From: Cytophagales bacterium
GTDB lineage: Bacteria; Bacteroidota; Bacteroidia; Cytophagales; Cyclobacteriaceae
Direction: 5' to 3'
DNA length: 64,000 nt
NCBI GenBank assembly: GCA_020402945.1
Contig: JADBYQ010000036.1
Span: 1-64,000 of the forward strand
A program made the translations under genes and the position numbers. Below, piece by piece: positions 9,405 to 18,988 of the stretch. The notes under the pieces were generated by a model. That model ran no database searches, had not been told where the DNA came from, and worked only from the letters and a program-made list of their open reading frames with translations. Numbering within the stretch: the first letter of the stretch is position 1; each line of letters begins with the position of its first letter.

Positions 9405-10178
9405 TCCACTTTGCTTGGAAGACTCCTCAGATAGTCGGGCTGCGTTCTCTTTCCCTAAATAACGGTCGATGACATAGTGGCCAAGGTAAATGAGGGGAGT
9501 GAGGAGTATGGCTACGGAAAATTTGTAGATGTAATTGGTGAAACCAATGGCAAGGATCTGCTGATTGGAGAAAATACCAACAAAAGCCAGATACAGCACA
9601 ACAAAGCTGTCTATAAACTGTGAAACTAAAGTAGATCCGGTTGCGCGCAACCAAAGCATTTTTGAGCCCGTGAGTTTGCGTAACCTCTGAAAAACATATA
9701 CATCCACAAGTTGGCCGATAAGAAATGCCGCCAGGGAGGCGATGATAATCCGTTGACCTTGTCCCAGAATTTTGTTAAAGGCAAAGTCCATATTGAAATA
9801 GTTGCCCGCAGCGTCTTTATTGTTTGCATCCAGCCACCACTGGGCGGGAGGTAATTCCATGGTTAGAAAAATTACAAGAAAAGAATAAGCAATAAAGAAT
9901 GCGGCTAAATAGCTGATTCGTTTTACGCCTGGCTTGCCAAAGTATTCATTGATTAAATCAGACGTGATAAAAACAACTGGCCAAATGACCGCACCTGCCG
10001 TCAGGTTAAAATCCATTTCAAATCCGAGTAGTTGAAGATGAGCTGGTGCCAGGCCCAACGCGCCTTCACCAGAAAATATTTTTACACCGATTAGTTCTGC
10101 AACAATCGCGTTGGTTAAAAACAGTGCCGCCAATACAATGAAAAGCCGGTTTTTTTTCTCGTCTAAACGGATGGTCAT
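9393..10178 (-). CDS. queuosine precursor transporter (QPTR/YhhQ family)
   Basis: This is an integral membrane protein with about six hydrophobic segments belonging to the vitamin-uptake-like YhhQ family, which imports queuosine precursors (preQ0/preQ1). Family hallmarks visible are FLTNAIVAELIGVKIF near the N terminus, ITSDLINEYFG in the first third and FIDSFVVLYLAF later. The insertion around residues 107-135 is hydrophilic. Its start overlaps the RNase Z stop by four bases (ATGA), so the two are translationally coupled and both serve tRNA maturation. No preQ1 riboswitch can precede it because there is no leader. Confidence 0.9.
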   Translation of the reverse strand: MTIRLDEKKNRLFIVLAALFLTNAIVAELIGVKIFSGEGALGLAPAHLQLLGFEMDFNLTAGAVIWPVVFITSDLINEYFGKPGVKRISYLAAFFIAYSFLVIFLTMELPPAQWWLDANNKDAAGNYFNMDFAFNKILGQGQRIIIASLAAFLIGQLVDVYVFQRLRKLTGSKMLWLRATGSTLVSQFIDSFVVLYLAFVGIFSNQQILAIGFTNYIYKFSVAILLTPLIYLGHYVIDRYLGKENAARLSEESSKQSGSFL

Positions 10179-11095
10179 GCGTCTATAGTAAAAGTTTGGC
10201 CTTCAATGGCTAACGAAGAATTTTCAAAGACTGACTTGGCCTCGGCCAGAAGGGGTTCCAGGTCTTTATACCGCGCGGAAAAGTGGCCGATAAGTAGCCT
10301 TTTCACTTGGCTTCGCTTTGCAATTTCCGCAGCTTGTTTGGCTGTGCTGTGTTTGGTTTCAATGGCCTTGGATAGTTCATCTTCCATAAAGGTCGCCTCA
10401 TGATATAAAAGGTCGACATCGCGAATTTGTTCAATTATTGGTTCGAAAAAAGCTGTGTCAGAGCAGTAGGCATAAGAGAGGGAACGTTTTGGATCCATTG
10501 TAAAATCCTCATTTTTGTAGAGCAGTTTACCCTGATCATCAAAGACATCGCATCCTGCCTTCAAGGCGACAATATGTTGCAACAACATAGCCTTCACAAG
10601 CCTTTCTTTGTCAACGCGTCTTTGCTTGGGCTTTTCTCTAAATAAAAAACCTGCACAGGGAAGTTTGTGGAACAACGGAATTGTTTCTACCGTCAACGCA
10701 TCGTTTTCGAGTAGCTGATATCTTTGGGTTGGATCGAATGAATGAAAATGTAAAGAGTAATTCAAAACCGATCCTGAATACTTCAATTGAAGCAGTATGA
10801 TTTCATTTAGGCCGGGAGGACTGTACAAATGCAAGTCGGCTTTGCGCTTTTGAAGGTGCATGGAGAACAGAAGCCCGGTAAGACCAAGGTAATGATCGCC
10901 ATGCAGATGGCTTATAAAAATATGTTCTATTTTGTGGATAGGTATTTCATACCGCGCCAGTTGGAGTTGGCAACCTTCACCACAATCAATTAGAAAGTGT
11001 TTATTTTGGATGACCAAATACTGTGATGAAGGAAATCTTCCATAGACTGGGACAGCCCCGCTAGCTCCTAGTATTGTTAAGCTAAAATTAGTCAA
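10175..11095 (-). CDS. rnz: ribonuclease Z (tRNA 3' endonuclease)
   Basis: This metallo-beta-lactamase-fold endonuclease removes 3' trailers from tRNA precursors. That matters in this genome because the one tRNA-like gene visible does not encode CCA. The 306-residue length is that of the short tRNase Z form. The zinc motif HLHGDH is at residues 63-68. An exosite-like insertion lies in the middle, and the later ligands are in YCSDTAF, YHEATF and GHFSARY. It is the upstream gene of a two-gene unit with the queuosine-precursor transporter. Confidence 0.96.
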   Translation of the reverse strand: MTNFSLTILGASGAVPVYGRFPSSQYLVIQNKHFLIDCGEGCQLQLARYEIPIHKIEHIFISHLHGDHYLGLTGLLFSMHLQKRKADLHLYSPPGLNEIILLQLKYSGSVLNYSLHFHSFDPTQRYQLLENDALTVETIPLFHKLPCAGFLFREKPKQRRVDKERLVKAMLLQHIVALKAGCDVFDDQGKLLYKNEDFTMDPKRSLSYAYCSDTAFFEPIIEQIRDVDLLYHEATFMEDELSKAIETKHSTAKQAAEIAKRSQVKRLLIGHFSARYKDLEPLLAEAKSVFENSSLAIEGQTFTIDA

Positions 11096-11175
11096 TTAGT
11101 TGATTGGATGCTTGGTCTCTCGATCATTTGAAAGCCAATTTTCGAATCATCAAATGGAATCATCAACGAATCAGT

Positions 11176-11550
11176 TTAGTCATCGCTTTTCATATCTTTT
11201 TCAATCTCATGCATAAATACCGCATCGATTGCTTCTTCCACAGTAGGAAGAATATTCAAAACGCTATCAAGCTGAGAAATTTTAATGAGCTTGGCGGTAT
11301 GGTCAGAGAGTGACGTAAGCACAAAAATCCCTCCATCTTCATGGAGAATTCGATTGCCTACTAACAACGCACTTAGTCCGGAAGAGTCAGTATATTTTAC
11401 TTCACTTAAGTCAAGAATGATGTTCCGGACACCTTCCGCGTGCAGGGTAACCATCTCCGATTTTAGTTGAGGCGCTGCCGTAGAGTCTAGTTTTTCTTCG
11501 TGGAGGCGTACCAAAGTGTACTTTTCTTGCTTGTCGATCGTGTATTTCAT
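11176..11550 (-). CDS. STAS-domain protein (anti-anti-sigma factor type)
   Basis: A single STAS domain of 124 residues is related to SpoIIAA/RsbV, which bind kinase-type anti-sigma factors. The phosphorylatable serine is expected in YTDSSGLSALL (S56/S57), following the IILDLSEV strand. The acidic C-terminal tail is longer than in SpoIIAA. No anti-sigma kinase or sigma factor is adjacent, so whether it works in partner switching is unknown. It lies between rnz and purC on the same strand with 50-80 base spacers and probably has its own promoter. Confidence 0.88.
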   Translation of the reverse strand: MKYTIDKQEKYTLVRLHEEKLDSTAAPQLKSEMVTLHAEGVRNIILDLSEVKYTDSSGLSALLVGNRILHEDGGIFVLTSLSDHTAKLIKISQLDSVLNILPTVEEAIDAVFMHEIEKDMKSDD

Positions 11551-11600
11551 TTTGTGTGGTAGGTAGAAGTATAAATGTGGATTTTACAATAATGAAGGCG

Positions 11601-12536
11601 CTAATTTAACGATTTAACGATACTTTGCTCAATTCGTTTTTCGATGCTGGAATAATCAATCGGGGTCAATTTTTCACCGGTCATTTGTTGATAAAGTTCC
11701 TGATAGCGGCTGGAAATGTTTGACACGATTTGATCTGTCATTTCAGGCACTTTTTGACCATCCTTGCCTTGGAAACCATTTTCAATCAACCATTGTCTAA
11801 CAAACTCTTTCGAAAGTTGCTTCTGGGCTTCGCCCGATTTTTGTCTTGCTTCGTAGCCTTCTTTATAAAAATAGCGGGATGAATCAGGTGTGTGTACCTC
11901 ATCAATCAGATAAATCGAGCCTTCGTGTTTTCCAAATTCATATTTAGTGTCGACTAATATCAATCCACGCATGGCGGCAAGTTCTGTCCCTCTTTGATAC
12001 AGCTTGAAGGTATAGTCTTCTAATATCTGGTAATCGCTTTCTGTTAAGATTCCCCGACTCAAAATTTCTTCACGCGAAATATCTTCGTCATGCCCCACTT
12101 TGGCTTTCGTGGTCGGTGTAATAATTGGCTGGGGTAGTCGGTCATTCTCATGTAGACCTTCTGGCATAGCTACCCCGCAAATAGTTCGTTTTCCGAGTTT
12201 GTATTCTCTCCAGGCATGCCCTGCTAAATACCCCCTCACCACCATTTCAACGGCAAAAGGTTCACATTTGAAACCTACTGTAACGTTGGGGTCTGGTGTA
12301 CTTAGCACCCAGTTAGGAACGATGTCTTTGGTTGCATTGAGATTGTAAGCCGCAATTTGGTTTAAAATTCTGCCTTTGTCAGGAATGCCTTTCGGTAAGA
12401 CAACATCAAACGCGGAGATACGGTCAGTGGCCACCATTGCCATCTTCTCGCCAAAGTAATATACATCGCGAACCTTGCCTTTGTAAAATCCTGTTTGATT
12501 CGGGAATTTGAAGTGTGTTTCTTTGATGGCTTGCAT
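11601..12536 (-). CDS. purC: SAICAR synthetase (purine biosynthesis)
   Basis: PurC catalyses ATP-dependent coupling of aspartate to CAIR, giving SAICAR. Family hallmarks include [20 protein letters not shown] near the N terminus, [14 protein letters not shown] in the middle, and [11 protein letters not shown] followed by [14 protein letters not shown] prefer ATG 12536 (MQAIKETHF, 311 residues) over the ATG seven codons upstream, because family members begin close to this point. The length is that of the longer, yeast-like PurC form. It diverges from the glycosyltransferase gene with a 66-base spacer. Confidence 0.97.
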   Translation of the reverse strand: MQAIKETHFKFPNQTGFYKGKVRDVYYFGEKMAMVATDRISAFDVVLPKGIPDKGRILNQIAAYNLNATKDIVPNWVLSTPDPNVTVGFKCEPFAVEMVVRGYLAGHAWREYKLGKRTICGVAMPEGLHENDRLPQPIITPTTKAKVGHDEDISREEILSRGILTESDYQILEDYTFKLYQRGTELAAMRGLILVDTKYEFGKHEGSIYLIDEVHTPDSSRYFYKEGYEARQKSGEAQKQLSKEFVRQWLIENGFQGKDGQKVPEMTDQIVSNISSRYQELYQQMTGEKLTPIDYSSIEKRIEQSIVKSLN

Positions 12537-12602
12537 TTGGAATATTGGAGGCCGCAAATTAAAAATTATGTCTCAAATATCAGGCATGTACAAATCAAGC
12601 CG

Positions 12603-13775
12603 ATGATTAATTTTAGGCTCTATTTTTCAAGGAAATTGAAACTGCCAATTTTAAATCCTAAACTAGCTTTCATCGGTCTTTTACTGTTGTGGGCTTTTGT
12701 TCAAGGTGCAATGCTTTTGCGACTTGGGGTTCAAACACCTGTAGATAGCGAACTTTATCTTTCTGATGCAAAAAATCTCCTCGCTGGGCAATGGCCAAAG
12801 GGTAGGGGTATTTGGTATGTTTCCTATTCGTCTTTTTTGGCATTTGTTTTCCTATTGAGTGGGTCAAATTCTACCATCATCCTGCTTCAGGTTCTTTTGT
12901 CAGGGGTGGCAGCTTTATGCTTGTACAAAATTTCTGTGTTGGTAAGTGGTAGAGCCAATGTGGCGTTTCTGACCGTATTTTTTTATTTATCCTGGCTCAA
13001 AATCCATGAGTGGAATACTATTTTATACACTGAGTCTCTGTTTACAAGTTGCAGCATTATTTGTGTTGCATTGCTGATGAAAAGCAAATACGCTTGGCAG
13101 TATGGGTTCGCTTTTGTATTGACGCTTTTCACTTTTTTTGTTAGACCAACTGGCTTTGCTTTTTTAATCGGATTGGTAGCTTATTTAGTCTGTCTAATAA
13201 AAAGTAAAATTGATAAGAGGTTGTTTGTTTCAACCTTTGTAGTGGTGACAGCGGCAACTTTTTTGCTGCCGTGCTATATGTTGGAAGGAGCTGATTTGAT
13301 TGATAGTTACGCGAGGGGCGAGGTAATTTATCCAAATATTTCTGTAGGACTTGAAATTCCGACTGATCTAGTTATTCCAACAAAGAATGCACCTGCCTTT
13401 GCCAGGATGTTCACGTTTGCCTTAAATAATCCGGTCTATTTCGCCAAATTGTCGTTCTATAAACTGATCTTGTTTATTGGAAATGTGAAGCCATATTTCT
13501 CACCGATACATAACGCTGTTATCGTCCTCATACTGTATCCTATTTACATTTTTTCCATCATTGGATATTTTCGTTTTGGCAAAACACAATTCGAAAAATA
13601 CTTCATTGTCGGATATGTTGCCTCGCTCGCGTTGACTGTTTCACTTACTTCCGAAAATTGGGATGGTCGATTTCTTGTGCCGGTACTCCCATTTATATTT
13701 TTGCTAGCTAGCCATGGAATTATCACAACTTTTGAACGTTTAAACAAACCTAAACCACCAAAGCTTCAAGTATAA
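12603..13775 (+). CDS. GT-C fold membrane glycosyltransferase (ArnT/PMT-like)
   Basis: This is a polytopic protein with about ten hydrophobic segments. The first luminal loop carries the acidic motif PVDSELYLSDAKNL, as in polyprenyl-phosphate-sugar-dependent GT-C enzymes (ArnT, PMT, family 39/83). A later YTESLF fits the second acidic site. The donor and acceptor cannot be read from sequence. I chose ATG 12603 (MINFRLYF); the open frame extends upstream, but that part is antisense to purC and not hydrophobic. It probably belongs to the envelope glycan machinery. No other glycan genes are adjacent. Confidence 0.78.
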   Translation: MINFRLYFSRKLKLPILNPKLAFIGLLLLWAFVQGAMLLRLGVQTPVDSELYLSDAKNLLAGQWPKGRGIWYVSYSSFLAFVFLLSGSNSTIILLQVLLSGVAALCLYKISVLVSGRANVAFLTVFFYLSWLKIHEWNTILYTESLFTSCSIICVALLMKSKYAWQYGFAFVLTLFTFFVRPTGFAFLIGLVAYLVCLIKSKIDKRLFVSTFVVVTAATFLLPCYMLEGADLIDSYARGEVIYPNISVGLEIPTDLVIPTKNAPAFARMFTFALNNPVYFAKLSFYKLILFIGNVKPYFSPIHNAVIVLILYPIYIFSIIGYFRFGKTQFEKYFIVGYVASLALTVSLTSENWDGRFLVPVLPFIFLLASHGIITTFERLNKPKPPKLQV

Positions 13776-13833
13776 TGTTGCTATTTCAATTTAATCAGTC
13801 TACTTTGTTTGCGGTTTAACCTATGCCGATCTA

Positions 13834-15078
13834 ATGAGTCTTCGCGAACGCGCTTCCGTAATAGTTAATGGTTTTTCTTCTACATTTTGGATTGCAAATA
13901 CTTTAGAGCTTTTTGAGCGTCTCGCTTACTATGGAGCTAAGGCTGTCCTGACGGTTTTTTTGGCAACCAAAGTAGGCTTAGAAAAGGAAGCGGGTTTTTT
14001 GGCGGGACTTTTCAATGCAGTACTTTATTCGTTACCCATTGTAGCAGGAGTTTTTGTAGATAAGTATGGGTTCAAGCGTACGTTGATGGCTTGCTTTGCT
14101 ATTTTCTGCGTTGGCTATTTTTTGATCGGCCTAGCGGGAATGGAGTATGGACAAGCAATAGTAGAAACAGTAGGTAAACGAAACTACGTGATAGGCGTTT
14201 TACTCCTCACAGCGGTAGGTGGCTCGTTAATTAAACCCTGTATTGTCGGCACAGTCGCGAAGACTTCTAAACCTGGCGCTCAGGCTTTGGGTTTTTCGAT
14301 TTACTATACACTCGTCAATTTAGGAGGTGCCATTGGACCGATCATTGCCTTTTATGTTCGTCAAGATCTGGGAATTGAGTTTGTGTTGGTCATGTCTTCT
14401 ATCACCTCACTTTTGTTGTTTTTTGGAGCGTGGCTTTTCTTTAAAGAACCTGATGGCGAAGTAGGGGAGAAGAAGACATTTGCAAAAGTCTTCAGCGATA
14501 TGGTATTGGTTTTTGCCAACATAAAGTTCATGAGTTTCCTTTTGATTTTTTCCGGATTCTGGATGATGTTTTGGCAAGTGTTTTATACACTACCTTTTTA
14601 TGCTACCAATGTATTGCACTATGAAGCCTTCGAATTTCTTGAAACGGTCGATGCATGGACGATTATTATCATTACTATACCCGTCACAGCATTTGTCAGC
14701 AAGTGGAAACCTGTGGTAGCAATCATCATCGGGTTCACGATTGCCAGTGCATCTTGGATTGTGATTGGTGCTGGGGGAACGATATTATTCACTGTTATTG
14801 GTATAATGCTATTTGCATTAGGCGAAGCGACACAGGCACCTCGGTTTTATGAGTATGTAAGTTCCCTGGCGCCAAAAGGCCAGGTAGGAACCTTTATGGG
14901 CTTCGCTTTTTTACCTGTTGCCATTGGTTCGTTTACAGCAGGTATTCTTTCTGATTGGCTTCGAAGTTCTTATCTTGACACTGATCCAGCGATGATGTGG
15001 TACACCCTTTCGGGGATTGGCTTCACCTCTACAGCTTTAATGATTGTTTATAATCTTGTTGTAAAAAAAAGTAATTGA
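13834..15078 (+). CDS. POT-type proton-coupled peptide transporter (MFS)
   Basis: This is a 12-helix major facilitator of 414 residues. Helix 1 carries ELFERLAYYG (residues 25-34), a match to the ExxERFxYYG proton-coupling motif of the POT/PTR2 family. VDKYGFKRTL follows as the MFS loop 2-3 motif. It is shorter than typical bacterial POT proteins (about 460-500), lacking much of their inter-domain helices. It is followed six bases later by an OPT-family carrier and then by a secreted serine hydrolase, so the three look like a peptide-uptake unit. Substrate range is inferred only. Confidence 0.82.
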   Translation: MSLRERASVIVNGFSSTFWIANTLELFERLAYYGAKAVLTVFLATKVGLEKEAGFLAGLFNAVLYSLPIVAGVFVDKYGFKRTLMACFAIFCVGYFLIGLAGMEYGQAIVETVGKRNYVIGVLLLTAVGGSLIKPCIVGTVAKTSKPGAQALGFSIYYTLVNLGGAIGPIIAFYVRQDLGIEFVLVMSSITSLLLFFGAWLFFKEPDGEVGEKKTFAKVFSDMVLVFANIKFMSFLLIFSGFWMMFWQVFYTLPFYATNVLHYEAFEFLETVDAWTIIIITIPVTAFVSKWKPVVAIIIGFTIASASWIVIGAGGTILFTVIGIMLFALGEATQAPRFYEYVSSLAPKGQVGTFMGFAFLPVAIGSFTAGILSDWLRSSYLDTDPAMMWYTLSGIGFTSTALMIVYNLVVKKSN

Positions 15079-15084
15079 TCTTTT

Positions 15085-17127
15085 ATGGAAGAACCTAAAA
15101 TCTTCAAACCCTACATCGCGCCAGAGCAAAACATCGCTGAGTTTACTGTAAAGTCAGTAGTTTTTGGCGTCCTTTTTGGAATTTTATTTGGCTGCTCTAC
15201 GGTATACCTTGCTTTGAAAGCAGGTCTCACTGTTTCGGCATCCATACCGATAGCAGTAATTGCCATTACGCTTGGGCGTAAGTTTTTAAAGACAACAATC
15301 TTAGAGAACAACATTATACAGACAACTGGTTCGGCAGGCGAGTCGATCGCTGCGGGTGTTGTGTTTACCCTACCGGGATTTCTATTTTTATCTCCCGGAG
15401 CAGATGGCGTGAGTGTAGGGGAAAGTTATTTCAACTACCTAACGATTTTAATTTTAGCGGCCTTTGGCGGTATGCTTGGTACTTTGATGATGATTCCACT
15501 TCGTAGGTCCTTGATTGTGAAAGAACACGGCACATTGCCCTACCCGGAAGGAACTGCTTGTGCATCCGTTCTTCAGGCGGGAGAAAAGGGTGGAGATTTT
15601 GCTAAGACTGCTTTCATCGGTATGGGCGTTGCATTCGCCTATGCCATCTTGCAAAAAGTGTTGCACGTAATTGCAGAAACACCTGCTTACGTTACCAGTC
15701 AAGCAAACAAGTTTTGGCCTTCAGCAGCTACACGGGGAGAAATTACACCAGAGTACCTTGGCGTGGGCTACATTATTGGATTCAAAATTTCTGGTGTTCT
15801 TGTGGCAGGCTCTGTTCTGGCCTGGTGGGCCATGACTCCTCTGTTAGCGACATTAGTTCCTGCGGATACCATAGCTATTCAATTGGTGAAGTTAGGATAC
15901 CTGGCTGACATCAATACTGCCGGTGGACCGGGCAGCTGGGATCCAGCAACACATACTTTTGGAAGTTATGCGGACGCCATTTACCGCGCCTACATTCGTC
16001 AGATAGGAGCAGGTGCGGTAGCTGCAGGTGGGTTTATTACTTTGATCAAAACGATTCCGACTATCGTTAGTTCTTTCCGCGAAAGCGTTGGGTCTCTAAA
16101 GGAAAAGGGTGGCGAAGGCGTGTTGCGCACTGATCGTGACTTGTCGTTTAAAGTCGTGATAGTTGGTAGCATTGTTTTGATTTCCACGCTGGCTATCATG
16201 CCAAACATTCCAGGTGATGGGATTTTACAAAAGTTATTAATAGGAGTGCTGATCATCATCTTTGGGTTTTTCTTTGTAACAGTAGCAAGTCGCATCGTTG
16301 GTTTGGTTGGTTCAAGCAATAGTCCCATTTCCGGGATGACGATTGCAACGCTGATGGGTACCTGCTTGATATTTACAGCTGTTGGATGGAGCGGTAAACT
16401 GTATGAACCATTGGCATTGGTGGTGGGAGGTATGATCTGTATTGCAGCAGCGAATGCGGGTGGCACTTCACAGGATTTAAAAACCGGCTATATAATTGGT
16501 GCTACTCCTCGTTACCAGCAATTGGCATTGTTTATCGGAGCGATTGTGTCTTCTATCGCTATTGGTCTTGTTGTGAAGATTCTAGATACGCCAACGCAAG
16601 AAATGTTAGCACAGGGAATCAAACATGCTGTTGGCAGTGACAAATTTCCAGCTCCCCAAGCCACTTTAATGGCTACGTTAGCAAAAGGTATCTTGTCCTT
16701 TAATCTCGACTGGCAGTTTGTAATGGTCGGTGTTTTTATTGCGGTGATGATTGAGTTATGCGGCATCAAGGCACTGGCTTTTGCGATTGGGCTGTATTTG
16801 CCATTGGCAACCACGCTTCCGATTTTTATTGGTGGTGCGATAAAGGGATACGTTGACTATCGAGCTGAAAAGAATAACGAGAAAAAGGAAGAAGATGACT
16901 TGGGTAGGGGAAGTCTATTTGCTACCGGATTAATTGCCGGGGGAGCAATCACTGGAGTTTTGGTCGCCATCTTAACGGTTGCCTCACCAGATTTTATGGG
17001 TAGTGTAAACCTCGAACATGGAATCGTAGGCGTCCTTGGCCAGAATGGGTATTTTATAATGGGCGTGCTGTTCTTCTCAGGAATGGGTCTGTGGCTGTAT
17101 CAAACGGCTGTGAAGAAGGAAATTTGA
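15085..17127 (+). CDS. OPT-family oligopeptide transporter
   Basis: This is a large polytopic protein (680 residues, about 14-16 hydrophobic segments) of the OPT family. Characteristic stretches are STVYLALKAGLTVSASIP near the N terminus, GTLPYPEGTACASVL at about 150, ANAGGTSQDLKTGY at about 455 and FAIGLYLPLATTLPIF at about 570. Bacterial OPT members carry oligopeptides or, in the YSL branch, metal chelates; the peptide neighbours favour the former. It lies six bases after the POT-like carrier gene and eleven before a serine hydrolase gene. Confidence 0.92.
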   Translation: MEEPKIFKPYIAPEQNIAEFTVKSVVFGVLFGILFGCSTVYLALKAGLTVSASIPIAVIAITLGRKFLKTTILENNIIQTTGSAGESIAAGVVFTLPGFLFLSPGADGVSVGESYFNYLTILILAAFGGMLGTLMMIPLRRSLIVKEHGTLPYPEGTACASVLQAGEKGGDFAKTAFIGMGVAFAYAILQKVLHVIAETPAYVTSQANKFWPSAATRGEITPEYLGVGYIIGFKISGVLVAGSVLAWWAMTPLLATLVPADTIAIQLVKLGYLADINTAGGPGSWDPATHTFGSYADAIYRAYIRQIGAGAVAAGGFITLIKTIPTIVSSFRESVGSLKEKGGEGVLRTDRDLSFKVVIVGSIVLISTLAIMPNIPGDGILQKLLIGVLIIIFGFFFVTVASRIVGLVGSSNSPISGMTIATLMGTCLIFTAVGWSGKLYEPLALVVGGMICIAAANAGGTSQDLKTGYIIGATPRYQQLALFIGAIVSSIAIGLVVKILDTPTQEMLAQGIKHAVGSDKFPAPQATLMATLAKGILSFNLDWQFVMVGVFIAVMIELCGIKALAFAIGLYLPLATTLPIFIGGAIKGYVDYRAEKNNEKKEEDDLGRGSLFATGLIAGGAITGVLVAILTVASPDFMGSVNLEHGIVGVLGQNGYFIMGVLFFSGMGLWLYQTAVKKEI

Positions 17128-17138
17128 AATTTTAGATT

Positions 17139-18476
17139 ATGAGAAAGTCACTTTTAGTTTTTGTATTCCTTCACATCTTAACTTTTGAAACTAGCTCTCA
17201 GCAGCTCAATACTCCTAAACTAGACAGTCTATTTTCTGCTCTAGCTGATAACGATCGGGCAATGGGAAGCGTAGCAATCTCAAAAAATGGAAAGGTATTA
17301 TATTCGAGGGCTATTGGTTTTAGTTCATTGGAGGCGGCCACGAGAGTTCTGGCCACGGAAAAAACAAAGTATAGAATTGGCTCGATCACCAAAACGTTCA
17401 CAACGGTCTTGATTTTTCAATTAATAGAAGAAGGTAAATTATCACTCACCACCACCCTTGATAAATTTTTCCCGACTGTTCAAAACGCGAAGATTATCAC
17501 GATCAGTAATCTAATAGGCCATCGTAGTGGCATTCATAATTTTACGGATGATCCGGATTATCTAACATGGATGACCATGCCAAAGTCGAAAGAGGAAATG
17601 ATTTCTACAATTAGCAAAAGCAAGCCCGACTTTGCTCCTGATACAAAGGCACAGTACAGCAATTCAAATTTCGTACTACTTGGGTTTATTGTGGAAAAAC
17701 TTAGAAACAAATCGTATGCGCAAATTCTTGATGAGCGAATTGTGAAGAAGGTTGGACTCACGGATACATATTTCGGTAAAGCAGCAGATTTGAAAAACAA
17801 CGAGTGTTATTCTTATCAGTGGACAAACAATGAATGGAAACGAGAACCAGAAACTGATATGAACATTCCACATGGTGCTGGCGCGATCGTTTCAACGCCA
17901 ACAGATCTAGTCATGTTTGTGGAGGCACTTTTTGCGGGGAAACTGGTGAATCAATTAAGCTTGCTAAAAATGAAAACAATTGTGGATGGCTATGGAATGG
18001 GACTATTTCAAGTTCCATTTGGAAGCAAACGCGCATTTGGTCACAACGGAGGTATCGATGGATTTTCTTCCAACACAGCCTATTTTCCAGAAGATAGTTT
18101 AGCGATTGCGTATTGCACCAACGGCCAGCGTTATTCAATGAACGATATTTTGATTGGAGTACTCAGTATCTATTTCGATAAACCATATGCCATTCCAACT
18201 TTTAAGGAGTCAGGTTATTCTGTGCTTCCTACTGAATTGGATCAATATGTGGGAGTGTATTCAAGCCTTCAAATCCCGCTTAAAATCACTATTTCAAAAA
18301 ATGAATCAGAGCTGAGGGCTCAAGCCACCGGGCAGCCATCCTTTGCATTAGAGCCAAGCGAAAAGGATAAATTTAAGTTTGAAAGGGCGGGCGTCATTCT
18401 CGAGTTCATTCCTTCCGCAGGCGAAATGACTTTGAGGCAGGGCGGAGGGATTTTCAAATTTGTAAGAGACAAGTAA
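17139..18476 (+). CDS. secreted class C beta-lactamase-like serine hydrolase
   Basis: A signal peptide covers about residues 1-21. A serine beta-lactamase fold follows with SxxK in GSITKTF (S82, K85), a Tyr-Ser-Asn motif in QYSNSNF and a third-motif equivalent FGHNGG near 300. The C-terminal hundred residues form a separate lipocalin-like DUF3471-type domain. Such proteins are usually D-aminopeptidases, esterases or peptidoglycan peptidases rather than true beta-lactamases. Its place behind two peptide carriers suggests release or trimming of peptides in the periplasm. A bidirectional terminator follows directly. Confidence 0.85.
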   Translation: MRKSLLVFVFLHILTFETSSQQLNTPKLDSLFSALADNDRAMGSVAISKNGKVLYSRAIGFSSLEAATRVLATEKTKYRIGSITKTFTTVLIFQLIEEGKLSLTTTLDKFFPTVQNAKIITISNLIGHRSGIHNFTDDPDYLTWMTMPKSKEEMISTISKSKPDFAPDTKAQYSNSNFVLLGFIVEKLRNKSYAQILDERIVKKVGLTDTYFGKAADLKNNECYSYQWTNNEWKREPETDMNIPHGAGAIVSTPTDLVMFVEALFAGKLVNQLSLLKMKTIVDGYGMGLFQVPFGSKRAFGHNGGIDGFSSNTAYFPEDSLAIAYCTNGQRYSMNDILIGVLSIYFDKPYAIPTFKESGYSVLPTELDQYVGVYSSLQIPLKITISKNESELRAQATGQPSFALEPSEKDKFKFERAGVILEFIPSAGEMTLRQGGGIFKFVRDK

Positions 18477-18483
18477 TAAAAAA

Positions 18484-18519
18484 AGCTGCCTTGTAAGGGC
18501 AGCTCGTTTTTCTTTTTCG
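18484..18519. terminator. bidirectional rho-independent terminator
   Basis: A perfect 7-bp stem, AGCTGCC (18484-18490) with GGCAGCT (18498-18504), encloses a 7-base loop. Plus-strand transcripts meet a T-rich run after it, and minus-strand transcripts read the preceding A run as U. It separates the peptide-uptake unit from the convergent bacilliredoxin/suf unit. Confidence 0.88.
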
Positions 18520-18529
18520 TTTTCCCTTA

Positions 18530-18955
18530 TTAACAGAACTCATCAAACACCTCCACGAGATGTTCTCCAATCATCTGCGCATTTCTCCCTTCAATGTGAT
18601 GGCGTTCTACAAAATGAACGAGTTCTCCATCTTTAAAGAGTGCAATGGCAGGAGAAGAGGGTGGATAGGGGAGTGTATACTCTCTAGCTTTGGAAACTGC
18701 TTCTTTGTCAACACCAGCAAAAACAGTTGCCAAGTGAGCTGGCTTCTTTTCAGAATGTTCGAGAGCCCATTTGATTCCAGGGCGTGCTGCACCAGCGGCA
18801 CATCCACAAACTGAATTAATGACCAAAAGCGTTGTGCCTTTTTGGTCTTTTAGCTCTTGATCAACTGCTTCAGATGACTTCAATTCTTTGAAGCCGGCCA
18901 CGGTCAAATCATTTCTCATGGGGGCTACTAAATGTTCAGGATACATAAAATTCAA
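18530..18955 (-). CDS. bacilliredoxin (BrxA/BrxB family)
   Basis: This is a thioredoxin-fold protein of the YphP/YqiW family, which removes bacillithiol from S-bacillithiolated proteins in Firmicutes. The active site is the family's CGC (C50, C52) in VINSVCGCAAGA. The 141-residue length and the VFAGVDKEAV and SPAIALFKDGELVHF segments agree. ATG 18946 (MYPEHLV) is an equally good start. It follows sufT in the same direction after 33 bases of A/T-rich heptamer-like sequence, so it may be the tail of the suf operon, which would fit a thiol-redox role near iron-sulfur assembly. Confidence 0.93.
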   Translation of the reverse strand: MNFMYPEHLVAPMRNDLTVAGFKELKSSEAVDQELKDQKGTTLLVINSVCGCAAGAARPGIKWALEHSEKKPAHLATVFAGVDKEAVSKAREYTLPYPPSSPAIALFKDGELVHFVERHHIEGRNAQMIGEHLVEVFDEFC

Positions 18956-18988
18956 AATTTAGGATTCAAAATTAATTAATAAACACAA

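Noticed and set aside
15999-16466. 155-residue minus-strand open frame
   Set aside because: Antisense shadow of the OPT transporter gene, with proline/threonine composition typical of reverse-read membrane codons.
17139-18476. True antibiotic-hydrolysing beta-lactamase
   Set aside because: It has an extra C-terminal domain and peptide-carrier context; the motifs fit the broad serine hydrolase family better.
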